From CAJBLF01 sp964418415 (lineage in GTDB: Bacteria; Patescibacteriota; Gracilibacteria; Absconditabacterales; Absconditicoccaceae), in NCBI GenBank assembly GCA_964418415.1, contig CAYQLB010000003.1, positions 13,605-77,604 on the forward strand: a stretch of DNA of 64,000 bases, given 5' to 3'. Both the position numbers and the translations under genes were made by a program. This document shows positions 22,323 to 34,646 of the stretch, piece by piece; positions within the stretch are counted from its first letter, which is position 1; each line of letters begins with the position of its first letter. The notes beneath the pieces are model-generated. The model saw nothing but the letters and a program-made list of their open reading frames with translations. It was not told where the DNA came from and made no database searches.

Positions 22323-24689
22323 ATGGCTGATCAAGTACCGCAGATGCCGCAAACGCCGATGCAGCAAGATCCTCAAATCCCTGTACAAGCGCAACAACAA
22401 ATCCCTGGGGCACCACTCCAGCAGGCTCCTGTCGAACAAGCTCCTCTTCGTCCTCAACAAACGGCTAATGTCACGAAGCCTACATCCAAGATTTCCATGA
22501 AGGGAATATTGATTTGATGTGGTCTTATCTTTATGTTCGTGGTCTGAGGATTGTCACTTGTGTTCTATAATCTTATGAACAATCCGACGCAGCTTTCGAG
22601 CGTAGGATTAGATCCAAATACTACAAAGACCTTATTACAGACATTTTCTGTGTTATTTTTTGGTCTTTTGACCTTCCTTGGTATAGGACTCCTCATTGTC
22701 AATCTCTATAGAGTGATTACCGTAAAAAATAAATCGAAAATCTGATATATTTTTGGCGCTTTTCTTGGATTTATCGTATTTATTTTGGCTATCGTTCTCT
22801 GATCGAGAATCATTACCCTCGTGAGAAATTTTTCTGTAGAAAATATTCTGGATAGTGATAAACTTATCATGCCGTATATTCAGCTCAAAGATAAGCCGAC
22901 CTATACACGTGGTGATGTGGCACTGAAACTGATCGCTCCGGCAACGATGCGATATACACTCAATAGCAATTATTTTAATTCTCAAATAGTTCCTCCGCTC
23001 TGACAAGTAAATTTCCAGACCATAGTCTTGGATTGTGGTAATGGTCAAAAACTTAACCTAAATTTCACGACCTTCCAATTTGAAGGGTCATGTATCTACT
23101 TCAAAAAATGAGAATATCCACTAAATCTCGAGACGAGCTATATCAATATTCCGACTTCGGAGAAAATAGAAAAAACCTTTCCAGCAGGATCTATTGTTTT
23201 CGATTCTGAGATCAATGTCGGACCGACAAAAGGCAAACTTACCTTCAATGATGCTAATACGGAGATGATTCTTGGAAAAACACCGAGCAAAGTAATGTTC
23301 GATGCAAGTGCAGTATTCAAGGATCTAAGTATGACAGATTATAAAATTATCTGGGATTTTAATGGTGATGGTGAGGCAGACAAACAAAATAATGCTTCTA
23401 CAACCTATGTCTACAATGAAGCAAAACTCTACAACGTATATGTAAGATTCCCTACGCTCAATAATTATATTTATACATTCCCTGTCAGAGTAGAACAATC
23501 TGATGTCCCTGTATGTGAAGTGGTTGTTACTCAGGCGGAAGGAAAAAATTATACAGTCACAACCAATTTCTTCGACAAAACCGTAAATATCACTAATTAT
23601 CAATTCGATATTCTTAATAGAAATAATAAAGATAAAGTTATCGAAACGATAAGAAATAATAATGGTAGTTTTACCTATATTTTCCAAAACGCTTGAACGT
23701 ATGCTATCCAAAACACTTTCCTTACAGAAGATGATAAGCAAGGGCAATGTGAAAGTGATGATATCCAAATAGGAGTGACAGATTTTCAAGTAAACTATGA
23801 TAGCTATTTCAAATCACCGAATTCTCCACAATTCAAAAAAGTAGGTAATGAAGGTATAGTATTTTGGAGTGGAGAAGAATTGATACTTACGGAGATCCCT
23901 ACGGTCATAAAATTACAAATCAATCAAATTATTCCAAATTCTACGACTGCAGTCAAAAAAGTGCAGATTGATGGAAAGCAAGTACTTTCTACTGATCCAA
24001 ATAGTTTCGAATTCACTATTTCTGATAACGCAGACCATGAAGCAAAACTGCTTATAGAGGATACGCCGAGCGGTGCCAAGACAGAGATACTTATTCCTAT
24101 CAAGATACATAGACCAGATATTATCGGAAAGGTGATTGTTACTCCAGGGACCGTAGGTACAGATCCATTCAATGTCACTTTTGATGTTTCTACGACGGTT
24201 CTCAATACTACAGGAGATGAAATAGTATCCTTTACTTGGGACTTTTGAGATGGTAGTCCTGTGAAGAAAAATTTTTCTGAATCTATCATCACGCATACCT
24301 ACAGATACGATATAAACAACGAGAATGGGACATTCCATCCGCTTATCACCATAAAAACGAAGAAGGGTCGTGAAGTGACCATTACCACGGAAAATGATAT
24401 TATCGTCAAAAGAGCTAATCAGACATTAAATATCTTTATAGATTCTCATCCTGCACAAGTAGCGAATATTGGCGATAGAGTAGGATTCTCCTTAGAATTC
24501 AACGGCTTGCCTACAGAAATAGCACGAGATTTTTGAGATGGTAAAACACTGACATGCAATACTAGGCAAGAATGTGGTACAACGAATCATGTCTATGTAT
24601 CGCCAGGAACATACCTTATCAGAGCATCAGTTTCTTATGAAAATCAACCGACAATTGACGGCACAATTACCTTAAAAGTAAATCCATAA
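22323..24689 (+). CDS. PKD-domain membrane protein (788 aa)
   Basis: Residues 1-55 are Pro/Gln-rich and probably cytoplasmic. Three hydrophobic segments follow near 59-85 (KGILIGCGLIFMFVVGG), 107-130 and 141-166. The large C-terminal part is probably extracellular and carries PKD-type beta-sandwich repeats marked by IIWDFNGDGEADKQN, SFTWDFGDGSPVKK and ARDFGDGKTL, with UGA for Gly in the last two. PKD domains mediate surface protein-protein or protein-glycan contact. It is divergent from the large adhesin across the CATTAC repeat region, so the two may be co-regulated. No catalytic domain was recognised. Confidence 0.85.
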
Positions 24690-24710
24690 AAGAATATATA
24701 GAGATCAAAA

Positions 24711-24737
24711 AAAACTTCGCATTTGCGAAGTTTTTTT
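24711..24737. terminator. Bidirectional terminator
   Basis: A-tract, stem AACTTCGCA / TGCGAAGTT, T-tract. It ends the PKD gene and the convergent SLH gene, whose stop lies at the edge of the hairpin. Confidence 0.85.
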
Positions 24738-25476
24738 ATTTAACAAGATGAGTTATGGTATACAATCATAGTTCATCAAGCTTTTTCATAATACCCATGA
24801 CATACCCTCTAAATTCTTTGGTTGTCGGGGTATAGGTTGTCATAATGTTGAGTTTTTTTATCGCATTCATATGTTTCGTATATCGGTCAAAAGTAGGAAA
24901 GATGTTGATCGGAATTCCTGTTGCTATCTGTATGTTCATAAGCGAATGAATAAAAAAATTTTTTACTCTTATCCCAAATCATAATTCTCATGGATGTATG
25001 TTGTAGGTATGTCCAAAAAGGATCCTTGAGAGTATCGTTACTAATTGATCTCTCGTAAGTACATAGTCAGGATTGAAGGTGGAAACAGGGTTTCCATAAT
25101 AATCACGTCCCATGATACCGAGTTGACAAGAAAGGAGTATGTATTTTTGTACTTCTGCGATTTCATTGCCTATATCATTGAAACTGCAGTTTGCATGTTC
25201 ATCAGGGATAATATTAAACACCTTGATGGCAAATACTGACATCATCTTGGCTGCTGATTTTCTGTAAATAGGACCATCCATATTTGCCTTATTGATATCA
25301 GGAATAGTTGTTATTCCCAAAGAATACGCCCATGTATAGAGAGGAGTCCAATCATTTTTATGTGTGGGTGTTTCATCATAGCTTTGTCTCATAAATACAG
25401 AAATCATTACGAACATAACTATTGTTATGCAGAAGACGATAAGAAAAATATATATAGGTGAGAAAGTTTTTTTCAT
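24736..25476 (-). CDS. SLH-like domain protein, membrane-anchored
   Basis: 246 aa. It starts MKKTFSPIYIFLIVFCITIVMFVMISVFM, an uncleaved signal anchor. Residues about 45-165 resemble S-layer homology repeats: WAYSLGITTIPD, YRKSAAKMMSVFAIKVF, then FNPDYVLTRDQLVTILSRILFG. SLH domains bind cell-wall polymers, so the protein may tether or sense the surface layer. The last 80 residues follow two UGA-Gly codons and contain FDRYTKHMNAIKKLNIMTTYTP. The repeats are divergent, so the SLH call rests on motif similarity alone. Confidence 0.7.
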
Positions 25477-25610
25477 AGTATGATGTATACTGTTTTAGTA
25501 AATAAAATCCATATTTTTTTATAGTTTGACTCATAGTTGTACATAAAAAAATACCCGCTCATGTCGGAACAGAGAAATATATCGTAAAAGAAATACATAA
25601 GATTTTTTTG

Positions 25611-25638
25611 TTGAAAAATCAGCAGGTTTTGATATAAT
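25611..25638 (+). promoter_or_regulatory. gatC promoter
   Basis: TTGAAA, a 16-base spacer and TATAAT at 25633-25638, 27 bases before the ATG. Confidence 0.6.
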
Positions 25639-25665
25639 AGGAGAGATTTATATTATTCTTTACCC

Positions 25666-25950
25666 ATGACTGTTTCCGAATCAGAAATCAGACGTCTACA
25701 AAAACTTTCTTGTATTGCGCTTACCCCGGAAGAAGAAAAAAAACTCTGAAAACAACTTAACGATATCATAGGATTCTTGGGACAACTCCCTCAAATTAAG
25801 GGAGATATTTCTTCCAAATCCAAAGAAAATGCATTGGTTCTTAGGACCTTGAAAGGAGTAAAAATGGATGCAAACATCAAGAAAATCATGGAAAATGTGA
25901 AACATCCTGTTATTAACAATTCTATCGTGATTAAGTCCGTATTAAATTAA
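25666..25950 (+). CDS. gatC: Aspartyl/glutamyl-tRNA amidotransferase subunit C
   Basis: 94 aa, the usual length. The N-terminal helix reads SEIRRLQKLSCIALTPEEEKKL, followed by QLNDIIGFLGQLPQI, both typical of GatC. The protein wraps around GatA in the GatCAB complex that amidates misacylated Glu-tRNA(Gln) or Asp-tRNA(Asn). gatA and gatB are not in the window. One Gly is UGA. Confidence 0.8.
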
Positions 25951-26235
25951 TATGCTTTTTGTGGATAAATAATTGCCTAACGGTTGTCGAAAGGTAGCTG
26001 TTTATTAGTTTTGGCAATTTTAGGCAACTATTGGTCAATCTTTAGTTTATTTTTGGTCGCGAAGCGTTTGTTTATAAGAAATAGAGTGAATAAAGTAGTT
26101 TTTACTTGAAATAAAGTCGCGATTTCGTATACAAAGTCTCGAAAAGAGATTTTTTTTATTCAACAAAAAAATCGACGCTTAAACTAACATACATTGTTTA
26201 ATCGTTTTTACCATTTTATCATTTTATCAATTAGT
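25951..26235. other. Gene-free leader before fusA
   Basis: AT-rich, no ORF. A small hairpin TCTC-GAAA-AGAGA followed by eight T lies at about 26135-26157 and could be a terminator or attenuator ahead of fusA. Nothing else was recognised. Confidence 0.45.
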
Positions 26236-28341
26236 ATGGCCGAGCGAAAAAGCCTAGACAAAGTGAGAAATATTGGAATTATGGCTCACATCGATGCAGG
26301 AAAAACAACCTTTACAGAAAGAGTCTTATATTACACAGGGAAAAAGCATAAGATCTGAGAAACTCATGATGGAGAAGCAGATATGGATTGGATGGAACAA
26401 GAAAAAGAGAGAGGAATTACTATTACCTCCGCTGCTACTACCTGTTTTTGGTATGATTGTCAGATCAATATTATCGATACTCCAGGACACGTAGACTTTA
26501 CGGTTGAAGTAGAGAGATCTCTTAGAGTGTTAGATGGTGCTGTTGCTCTTTTGGATGGATCTCAGTGAGTAGAACCTCAGACAGAAACCGTTTGGAGACA
26601 AGCAGATAAATATGGAGTTCCAAGAATCATTTTTGTAAACAAGATGGACAAACTTGGAGCTGATTTTTATATGTCCGTAGATTCTATCAAATCTAGAATT
26701 ACAGACAAAGGAGTTGTTCTTCAACTTCCTGTAGGACAAGCCGATGAATTCAAAGCTATCGTAGATTTGATAACCATGAAAATGTATACGTTCTCATGAG
26801 AAAAAGGTATCGAAATACACGAAGAAGAAATGCCAGCCAATATGCTCGAAAAAGCAAAGACATACAGAGAAGAAATGATCGACAAGATATCTATGTTTGA
26901 TGATGAATTAGCAGAAAAATTCCTCGCTGGAGAAGAACCATCTATTGAACTTATCAAAAAAGCAATCAGAAATGGAACAATAAATAATAATTTATATCCT
27001 GTACTTTGTGGATCTGCACATCAAAATATTTGAGTGCAATTATGACTCAATGCAGTCATTGATTTTTTACCAACTCCGTTGGATAGAGGAGCTATGAAGG
27101 GAATAGATCCAGATGATGAGACAAAAATTCTTGAAAGATTACCAAAAGATAGTGAACCAGTTTCAGCAATTGCATTCAAAATTGCTACTGATCCATTCGT
27201 TGGAACCCTTACTTTCGTAAGAGTGTATTCAGGTATCATAAAGACATGAGACACATTGCTCAATCCACTTACCAGACAAAAAGAAAGAGTAGGAAGATTG
27301 TTGCTTATGCATGCCAACAAGAGAGAAGAAATATCAGAAATACATGCTGGTCATATCTGCGCCTTCCTCGGACTCAAAGATACGAGAACAGGACATACGC
27401 TCTGTGATATGAAAGATCCTATTATTCTTGAAAAAATGACATTTCCTGCACCAGTTATCGATATCGCTATCGAACCAAAATCAAAAGGTGATCAGGAGAG
27501 AATGGGTATCGGACTTTCCAAACTCGCATACGAAGATCCTTCATTCAAATATTACTCAGATCCAGAAAGTAATCAGACGATCATCGCAGGAATGGGAGAG
27601 TTACATCTAGAGATTATTGTAGATAGATTGAGAAGAGAGCACAAAGTCGAAGTGAACACAGGAAAACCTCAAGTCGCCTACAGAGAGACTATCCAGCAGG
27701 ATGCAGATGGAGAAGGAATATTCAAGAGACAGACAGGAGGTAGAGGACAATTTGGACACGTATTGCTTCACCTACAAAAAAACATGGAGAAAGATTATGA
27801 GTTCAAGGATGAGGTAACAGGAGGTACTATCCCGAAAGAATTCATTCCAGCTATCGATAAGGGAGCGAAGGAAACGGTTGCACAGTGAGTTCTTGCAGGA
27901 TATCCTATTATCAACGTAAGAGTAGTTCCTTACGATGGATCGTATCATGATGTAGATTCCTCTGAAATCGCGTTCAAAATTGCTACCTATAGAGCGTTCA
28001 AGGATGCCTTCATGAAGGCAGGTCCATGTATCTTGGAACCTATCATGGATGTAGAAGTTGTTACGCCAGAAGATTATGTCGGAGATGTGATGGGAGATCT
28101 TTCTTCTAGAAGAGGAATGATCCAAGGACAAGACAAGAGAGGAAATGCAGCAGTGATCAAAGCTAAAGTTCCATTGTCTGAGATGTTCGGATATACGACT
28201 GATTTAAGATCAAATACCCAATGAAGAGCGCAGTCATCTATGCACTTCTCATCATACGAAAAGGTGCCAGACAATGTTGCTAAGAAGATCATAGAAGAAA
28301 GAGTTGGAGCTGGAAAGATCAAAGCTATGGATGCTGAATAG
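26236..28341 (+). CDS. fusA: Elongation factor G
   Basis: 701 aa, full length. GTPase motifs: G1 AHIDAGKTT, G2 ERGITITSAA, G3 DTPGHVDFT, G4 NKMDK, G5 GSAHQN. Domains III-V follow, with GMGELHLEIIVDRL and SSRRGMIQGQ. It catalyses ribosomal translocation. UGA-Gly codons are fewer than in surface genes but present (for example KHKIGETHDG and SQGVEPQTE). It does not sit beside rpsL or rpsG here, unlike the common str operon. Confidence 0.97.
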
Positions 28342-28378
28342 TAATTAGATCTTAGAACTTAGTTCTTAGACTTTAGAT

Positions 28379-28410
28379 AAAAAAAGCTTCGCTTTGGTGG
28401 AGCTTTTTTG
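28379..28410 (+). terminator. fusA terminator
   Basis: A-tract, stem GCTTCGC / GTGGAGC with G-U pairs, then a six-T tract. Confidence 0.7.
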
Positions 28411-28584
28411 CTTGCAAACTTTTTGGACATGAATATCAAGATAAAAAGCAATTAGAGATGATAAATGATAGATGTTAGATGAAGGATTTTGTTTGTATAT
28501 AGACTATAGTAATGTTACAATAGTTTATTTTAGTAAGTCATACATTTATCATTTCTAATTTATCATTTATCATTACAATTTATC

Positions 28585-29088
28585 ATGCATAAAAAAGTCG
28601 TCGTCAATGACATCATGCAGAAAAACTATACCTATTATCTGACTGAACCGATGGGCAGGAGTTTTTCTCCAATGTTTCATCCGGAATTAACACCGCAGGA
28701 GATGCTCGAGATGGGCGTATTTTGAGGAAAATACATGACAGATTGTCAGAAAGAATTTCCTTTATCGCGATTCAAAAAAGCGAAATTATGCTCGATCAAA
28801 CACGATCCAAAACTTAATTTCTTCGGTGTGAATGCTTCGCAATCACTTAAAGTCTGGCAAGAGAAATGACGAATTAATGAAGAAGATCCTCGTGGTCGAT
28901 TTCAACGATATTGTAGATATTATATGGGGAGGAGGGGTTCAGATGATGAACGTCAAATTAAACGTTGGAGAGCGATCAAGAGACATATTGTTCAAATAAA
29001 GAAATGATGTTATCCTCTAGATCGAGACTGTAGAAAAAGACAGAGGCAAGCAGTATTACATCGAGCGTATGATAGCAGGAAATTGTAG
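28585..29088 (+). CDS. Conserved protein of unknown function (167 aa)
   Basis: Begins MHKKVVVNDIMQKNYTYYL and contains the striking stretches MGRSFSPMFHPELTPQEML, FGVNASQSLKVWQEKGRI, DPRGRFQRYCRYYMGRR and DERQIKRWRAIKRH. I recall similar proteins in other candidate-phyla genomes but know no function. The basic C-terminal half (CRKRQRQAVLHRAYDSRK) suggests nucleic-acid binding; that is inference. UGA encodes Gly in VFGGKYMTD. It sits alone between fusA and the convergent YiiX-like gene. Confidence 0.75.
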
Positions 29089-29092
29089 ATTA

Positions 29093-29956
29093 TTATTTCT
29101 TCTCTATGGGTAGAGAAACTACCGTTCCATCTTTTTTTCATAGTGCAAATAACAAAGAAAAATCGTCATTATCAATTCCTTGTCATAAAATATATTCAAC
29201 AGCATCATTGGGGGAGACATATAATCTTCCTAATATTGAACTCTTGAGGGTTAATGTTATTCCTATTTTTTTAAGTGATTCATAGATAAGTTCTGAACAA
29301 TAGAGAGTACTAGTATCTTCGGTGATAAGGTCAAAATCATAGTTTTTTCCAAGATTATTGAGTGTATGATGTAAGAATATTTCAAGATTGCCCGTATTGG
29401 TGAGTATCCTAAAAGCGATAATCGATTCTAAGTAAGAATTTTCTTCATTCTTAATGTTTGCTACATCCATGAGATTTCTGATATGAACACCTTTGGATGT
29501 ACTATCTATTATGAGCTCTTCTATATCATTGGTAAAATACGGTGCTAATGCTAGATATATATCTCCTGTTTCACTAAATTTTTCGACGAGCTTTGGACGA
29601 GTACCGATATAAATGATAGAATGTTGTCGTTTCCCCGGTATAAAAAAACTGCTTACATATCTACTATCGGTGAAAAAGATATCGCCAGGCTGTAATTGTG
29701 ATATAGAATTTTTTATATCTGTCCGTGTCAGTGATGCTCATGGGTCGGTTACGATATTGTAATCATCATCCAAAGTAAAATCTCTGATGGCTATATGACT
29801 AATACTTGCCATGAGTACCGACTGAATAGGAAGTCTGATGGTGCTATCTATGATAGGAATGGTTTTTGGAAATATCAAGGAAAATACTATAAATACCAAA
29901 AAGATTCAACCAATGGTGGATAATATCAGTACACAGATGTTTGTTATGATTTTCAT
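29093..29956 (-). CDS. YiiX/YebB-like permuted papain-fold hydrolase, membrane-anchored
   Basis: 287 aa. Residues 1-30 form a signal anchor (IITNICVLILSTIGGIFLVFIVF). GDIFFTD and QHSIIYIG provide the conserved His strand, and LYCSELIYESLKKIGI provides the catalytic Cys with the CSEL signature of the permuted NlpC/P60 (C92-type) group. These proteins are thought to act as lipid or peptide amidases at the envelope. It is the last gene of the long minus-strand run and starts 35 bases after prfA. Confidence 0.78.
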
Positions 29957-29991
29957 TTTTGCCATACAGCTTAGTAGGTGGTAAATAAGCT

Positions 29992-31062
29992 CTATTTCAT
30001 ACTTTCTGCCAATAATCTCGATTGGTTTTCCATAATGAGCGCATCGATCATATCTTGAATATCGCCGGTCATAAAGACAGGTAGATTGGACCATGATTGA
30101 TGAATACGATGATCAGTAACTCTATCTTGAGGAAAATTATAGGTTCTAATTTTTTCTGATCTATCGCCGTTTCCAATTTGGTCACCCCTAAGTGTTTTTG
30201 TCTCTGCGTTTTTTTTGTCGAGCTCTACTTGATACAATCTTGCTTTGAGAATTGACCAAGCTTTTTCTTTATTATGCATTTGAGATTTACTATCTTGGAT
30301 ATTAACAATTACTCAACTTGGAATATGACGTAATCTTACTCCCGTTTGATTCTTATTAGCATTTTGTCCTCCTGCTGTCGATCATGCATAAGTATCTATT
30401 TCTACATCTTGAGGATTGATATGAAAATCTATATCTTCGGCTTCAGGCATAATTGCTACGGTTACTGTTGAGGTATGTACTCTTCATTGGCTTTCTGTTG
30501 CTGGTATTCTTTGTACTCTATGAACTCCGCTTTCAAATTTCATGATAGAGTATACACTACTTCCACTGATTTTTACCATCACAAATTTGATGCCTCCGAT
30601 ATCAGAAAGCTGTTCTTCTACGATTTCTGTTTTTCGTCATTTTTTCACTGCATATCCAAGATACATTTTCAAGAGTTCTGTTGCAAACAATCCCGCTTCA
30701 TCACCACCAGCTGCTGGTCTGATTTCTAAAAAAATATTTTTGTCATCATTTGGATCTTTTGGGAGGAGTTCAATCTTAATCTTCTGTTCGAGTGTTTCCA
30801 ATTGTATTTCTCCTTCTTTCAATTCTTCTTTGGCCATCTCTACCATCTCTACGTCATTTTCATTGTTCAATAGTTCTTTGGCGCCTTTTACTTGTTCATC
30901 ATATTTTCTATATGTTTGAATAAGATCGTAGATGTCCTGTAAAGATGATATCTCTTTATTGACAGCGATAGATTTTTTAGTATCAGAAATAATTTCAGGA
31001 TTCATTGATTGTTCCCTGAGTTCAAGATATCTTTTTTCTATATTTGCTAATTTATCTAACAT
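29992..31062 (-). CDS. prfA: Peptide chain release factor 1
   Basis: 356 aa, full RF1 length. The codon-recognition motif P-A-T occurs in GVHRVQRIPATESQGRVHTS, marking RF1 (UAA/UAG) rather than RF2. The catalytic loop is AGSTAGGQNANK, with UGA as the Gly just before STAGGQ. In organisms where UGA is sense, RF2 would compete with tRNA-Gly and is expected to be missing; none is seen here. The gene starts 55 bases after an S23 gene on the same strand. Confidence 0.96.
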
Positions 31063-31117
31063 ACTAATGAATGAATAATTAAAAATGAAAAATGAAAAAC
31101 GATGGTATCATTTTTAA

Positions 31118-31477
31118 CTAATATCCATCTTTCTTTTTAGATGTTTTTATACTTGCTACAAGTATTTTCAATAATTCTTCTCATAAATGATATAATGATA
31201 TGTATTCGTTTTTGTTGATATATTCTGTTTCTAAAAGAATATCTAATCGATATAAGGTTTCATTAGCTTCTTTGAGTGCAATACTCATTTTATTTATAAA
31301 GTCAGCTCTGGATTGTCCAAATTCAGCTTCACGAACTAAAGCTCAAATACTTGTTCATGATCTTATCAATTGTTTGCTTAGAATAAATTCTTGTTTTTTC
31401 TGAGAAAGATGCTGATAAAGTCTTACGATTTTAATGCTGAATTTATAACTCTTTGTTTTAAGAATATTCTCAGTCAT
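31118..31477 (-). CDS. S23 / four-helix-bundle protein, second copy
   Basis: 119 aa, starting MTENILKTKSYKFSIKIVRLY. It has the family helices LSKQLIRSGTSIGALVREAEFGQSRADFINKMSIALKEANE and TLYRLDIL. Two glycines (RSGTSIGA) are UGA. It belongs to a different subgroup from the copy beside lexA. No rRNA intervening sequence or DGR is near. Role unknown. Confidence 0.85.
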
Positions 31478-31538
31478 ATAATTAATAAATAGTAAATTCC
31501 TACATTTTTCATTATTCGTTATTCGTTTTTCATTATAT

Positions 31539-32174
31539 TTAGTAAAAAACTTGTCCGATGATCGTAAAGAGAAAATTGAAAATTGCGGTGGCGACTTTTA
31601 CAAAAATAGGACTTGCGATATACACCAGTGCTATAACGAAAATTATACCGAAACGTGCATTTTGTTCCATCCATGCTGCTGCATCATACCATCGGATTTT
31701 GATCAGTCTATAGCCATCAAGTGGCGCAATGGGGATAAGATTGAAGATAGCAAGTGCTATGTTGAGAAAGCTGAAATTGATCCAGAAACTATTCATAATG
31801 TCGATATTATTGAGAAAAATATCATTGGGAGTTCCTCCGATGAGTTTCGTATAGATGAGGATAACAAGGATACCGATAATTGCTAATATCAAATTCGTAG
31901 CTGGTCCTGCGAGCGCTACCATCAGCTCTCATTTGCGGGGATTTTTATAGTACATAGGGTTGACTTGTACAGGTTTACCTCGTCAGAAATGTGCGACAAA
32001 TACCATAAGAAATCCTATAGGATCGAGATGTTTTAGTGGATTGGGAGTTAGTCTTCATTGTAATTTAGGTGTAGGATCTCCCAGACGATAGGAAACATAT
32101 GCATGAGCATATTCATGCATTCCTATAGATACGGCAAGAATAATCGCCAATTGTACAATTTCAAAGATATCCAT
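31539..32174 (-). CDS. Site-2-type intramembrane zinc metalloprotease (M50)
   Basis: 211 aa with about five membrane helices. Zinc ligands: HEYAH near residues 20-24 and the second motif NLIPIAPLDGYRL. NPLKHLDPIGFLM is typical of the short S2P/FtsRSE-like family in reduced genomes. It cleaves membrane-embedded substrates such as anti-sigma factors or signal peptides; the substrate is unknown. It lies in the minus-strand run downstream of the solute-binding protein. Confidence 0.9.
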
Positions 32175-32272
32175 AATTAAAACCAATATATAAAGACAGA
32201 TTAGATGAAATAGGCGGATTAGACGTGATAGGACTTAATCTGTCTAATCTATCTCAAAATCAGTCTAATAGT

Positions 32273-34264
32273 TTATTTTATTGCATTAGTGAGAAAGTTC
32301 GAGAAGTTATTGAAGTTCCAAACTCTTTTTCCATCGATATGGATATTGTTGACAAGTTGAAGATTTTTATAAATATACTCCCTCCAGTTGTATTCATCGA
32401 TCTCTATTGTTCAGGTGCCGAAAAGTTTTTCCATAAGTGTAGGTTTGATATTGAGATTGAGATATTCTTTTCCGAGAATAACAAATGGCATATCCTTAGA
32501 ATAGATGCTGTTGATTTCAATCAATGGTTTCCTTTTGCCTTTTTCATCAGCAGCGATATATTGCTTCAAAAGCGTAGTAAGTTTTTGGTTTTGATATTGA
32601 GATGGATTGATTTCTGATTTGTCAGTGCTAAAGAGTTTAGTGAGATCTTGTTTGAGTCCCATATCTACAGCACTGATAAGAATATCATAATCACCGACCA
32701 TGAGTTTGCCTTGTAATTCTTCAGGGGTTGCTATTTTTTTGAATTCGAAATTTTCTGTAATGTTTGCTTGTTGGAAAATATCTTGCATCCTTGCTACAAC
32801 AAAATCGTTGATATAATTGCTATAGTAAATAACAGTGAGTTTGACAGGTTGACCTTCATAATCTTCGGGTTGTGGTTCTGAGATAACATTATAAATATCG
32901 AGTGAAGCAAGTAAGTTTTTTTTAGCTCCGACATAACCATAGAGAGAATATTTATTTATTCCTGATCAGAAATTTTTTTCTCCGAAACCAAAGGTATACC
33001 ATCCGGACTTTCCTCATTTAGTGAAATGTAATGGAGTATAGGTTTTGCCTTTATATTCTATCGTGATTTTATCATAGCCTGGATCGAAGACCAGCTCTAC
33101 AGGAAATGATGTTCAGGTATCTACGAAGTAAACGAGTTTTTTGTTTCCTCCTTGAAGAAAAAGCGATTTGGGTAATGATTGAATATTTATGTCGATAAGA
33201 TCATCTTTGGTTATAGCATTTTCACTGTATTCACGATTGAGGAGATTCTTTACATCGAGTCCGGTGGATTGAAACACATCGAAGAGTCCGTCATCATTTT
33301 TTTTGAAATATTCTTCATATCCACTGCTATAAAAATTATGTTTAATGAGTCATCCAAGCACTCTTCTTCCTCTAACGCGGAGTTTTTCAGAGTTAGTATT
33401 GAAGAAGGTCATAACGAGTTGATTAGTAAGCAATTTTTTTGCTTCATATCCATATAATGTCTCTTCTCCGAGATAAGCGTCAATAATAGATTTGCCTCAA
33501 TTTTCAATCGATCTTTTGAAGTTATCAAATGTCGTAGTATTTTTGACTTGATAGAAATTGAGATTACTTTGATTACAATTAACGAGATTGAAGACAAGAG
33601 AATATTCATCATTGGATTGACCGATGAGATTGGCACAATTTGTATAGACTGGCTTAAACGCGAACATAGATTTGTAATCATTTAATTCTGCGTTGATTAA
33701 TATATGTTTAGGAAGTATATAGTTGGTGAAAAAGAGAATATTGTCAGATGATGGGGTAGAAAAGGTCACTTTCAAGGTATTGTTGATGTCTTTGGATATA
33801 GTGATATCATTGTATTGAGTAAGAAGTGTTAACTTCCACATATTATTGCGCAAAATTTCGTCGTAGGTAAAAAAGACATCTTCCAGTGAAACAGGTGTGC
33901 CGTCAGATCGTATAAATCATTTATTGAGATGTATAGTGTAATTTTGATTGTCTTCAGTGGTTACCGTACATAAATCAGGGATATATGAAACAGTATGGGA
34001 ATCATATGTCGGCTTAAGACATCCATTGAAAAGTAATCCTTGATAGAAATTACTCTGAATATCGTTACGGAGATAGGGGAGATATGATGTATTGCCAAAT
34101 ATTCCTTCTACAAAAGTTCCTCCCTTGGTGCTTATCTGAGTAGAAGAAAATTCTACATATTGATATCCCACATAAATACTTATCAGTATCCGAAAAAATA
34201 ATGATAAGAAAAAGACATCTCTCAGAATATCCCTTACGAGTTTAGTCTTGATCGATAAAATCAT
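32273..34264 (-). CDS. Family 5 extracellular solute-binding protein (peptide-type)
   Basis: 663 aa. N-terminal anchor VFFLSLFFRILISIYVGYQ. YTIHLNKGFIRSDGTPVSLEDVFFTYDEIL matches the SBP_bac_5 core (DppA/OppA), where HLNKG includes a UGA Gly. Internal KLTVIYYSNYINDFVVARMQDIFQQANI and the C-terminal PFVILGKEYLNL also fit. Such proteins capture oligopeptides for an ABC importer, but no permease or ATPase is in the window. It starts three bases after the secG stop, so the two are co-transcribed. The protein is longer than usual family members. Confidence 0.82.
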
Positions 34265-34267
34265 AGA

Positions 34268-34492
34268 TTATTTGGAATACGGTAAAATAAGCGAAACGAG
34301 CAAGAAAATGATACCAGTAACGAGAGCAACCTTCTTGAGCTTATTTTCGAGGGTTTTTTTGCTTCCGTATTCGTTCCCTCCTGCCATACCACCGATACCT
34401 AAACCGAGACCTCCTTTTGGAGACATAAGTAGGACAGATCCTATGAAGGCAATTCCTGCGAGGATAAGTACGATAACCAATAATGTATGCAT
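34268..34492 (-). CDS. secG: Preprotein translocase subunit SecG
   Basis: 74 aa with two hydrophobic helices (TLLVIVLILAGIAFIGSVLLM and VALVTGIIFLLVSLIL) flanking the Gly-rich loop SPKGGLGLGIGGMAGG, the classic SecG layout. It works in the SecYEG channel. This small gene contains no UGA codon. It lies just before the solute-binding protein gene. Confidence 0.9.
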   Translation of the reverse strand: MHTLLVIVLILAGIAFIGSVLLMSPKGGLGLGIGGMAGGNEYGSKKTLENKLKKVALVTGIIFLLVSLILPYSK

Positions 34493-34646
34493 TTTTTTAT
34501 AACAAAAAATAAAGTGGCATAACTATATATATATAGCTTGGAAATTCAACCACAATTAAAAAAGATGCAAGATACAAGATACGAGACATAAGATGTTTTT
34601 TTGTCTAATATCATGAATCATGCATCGTGTATTAGGAAACGTATGT

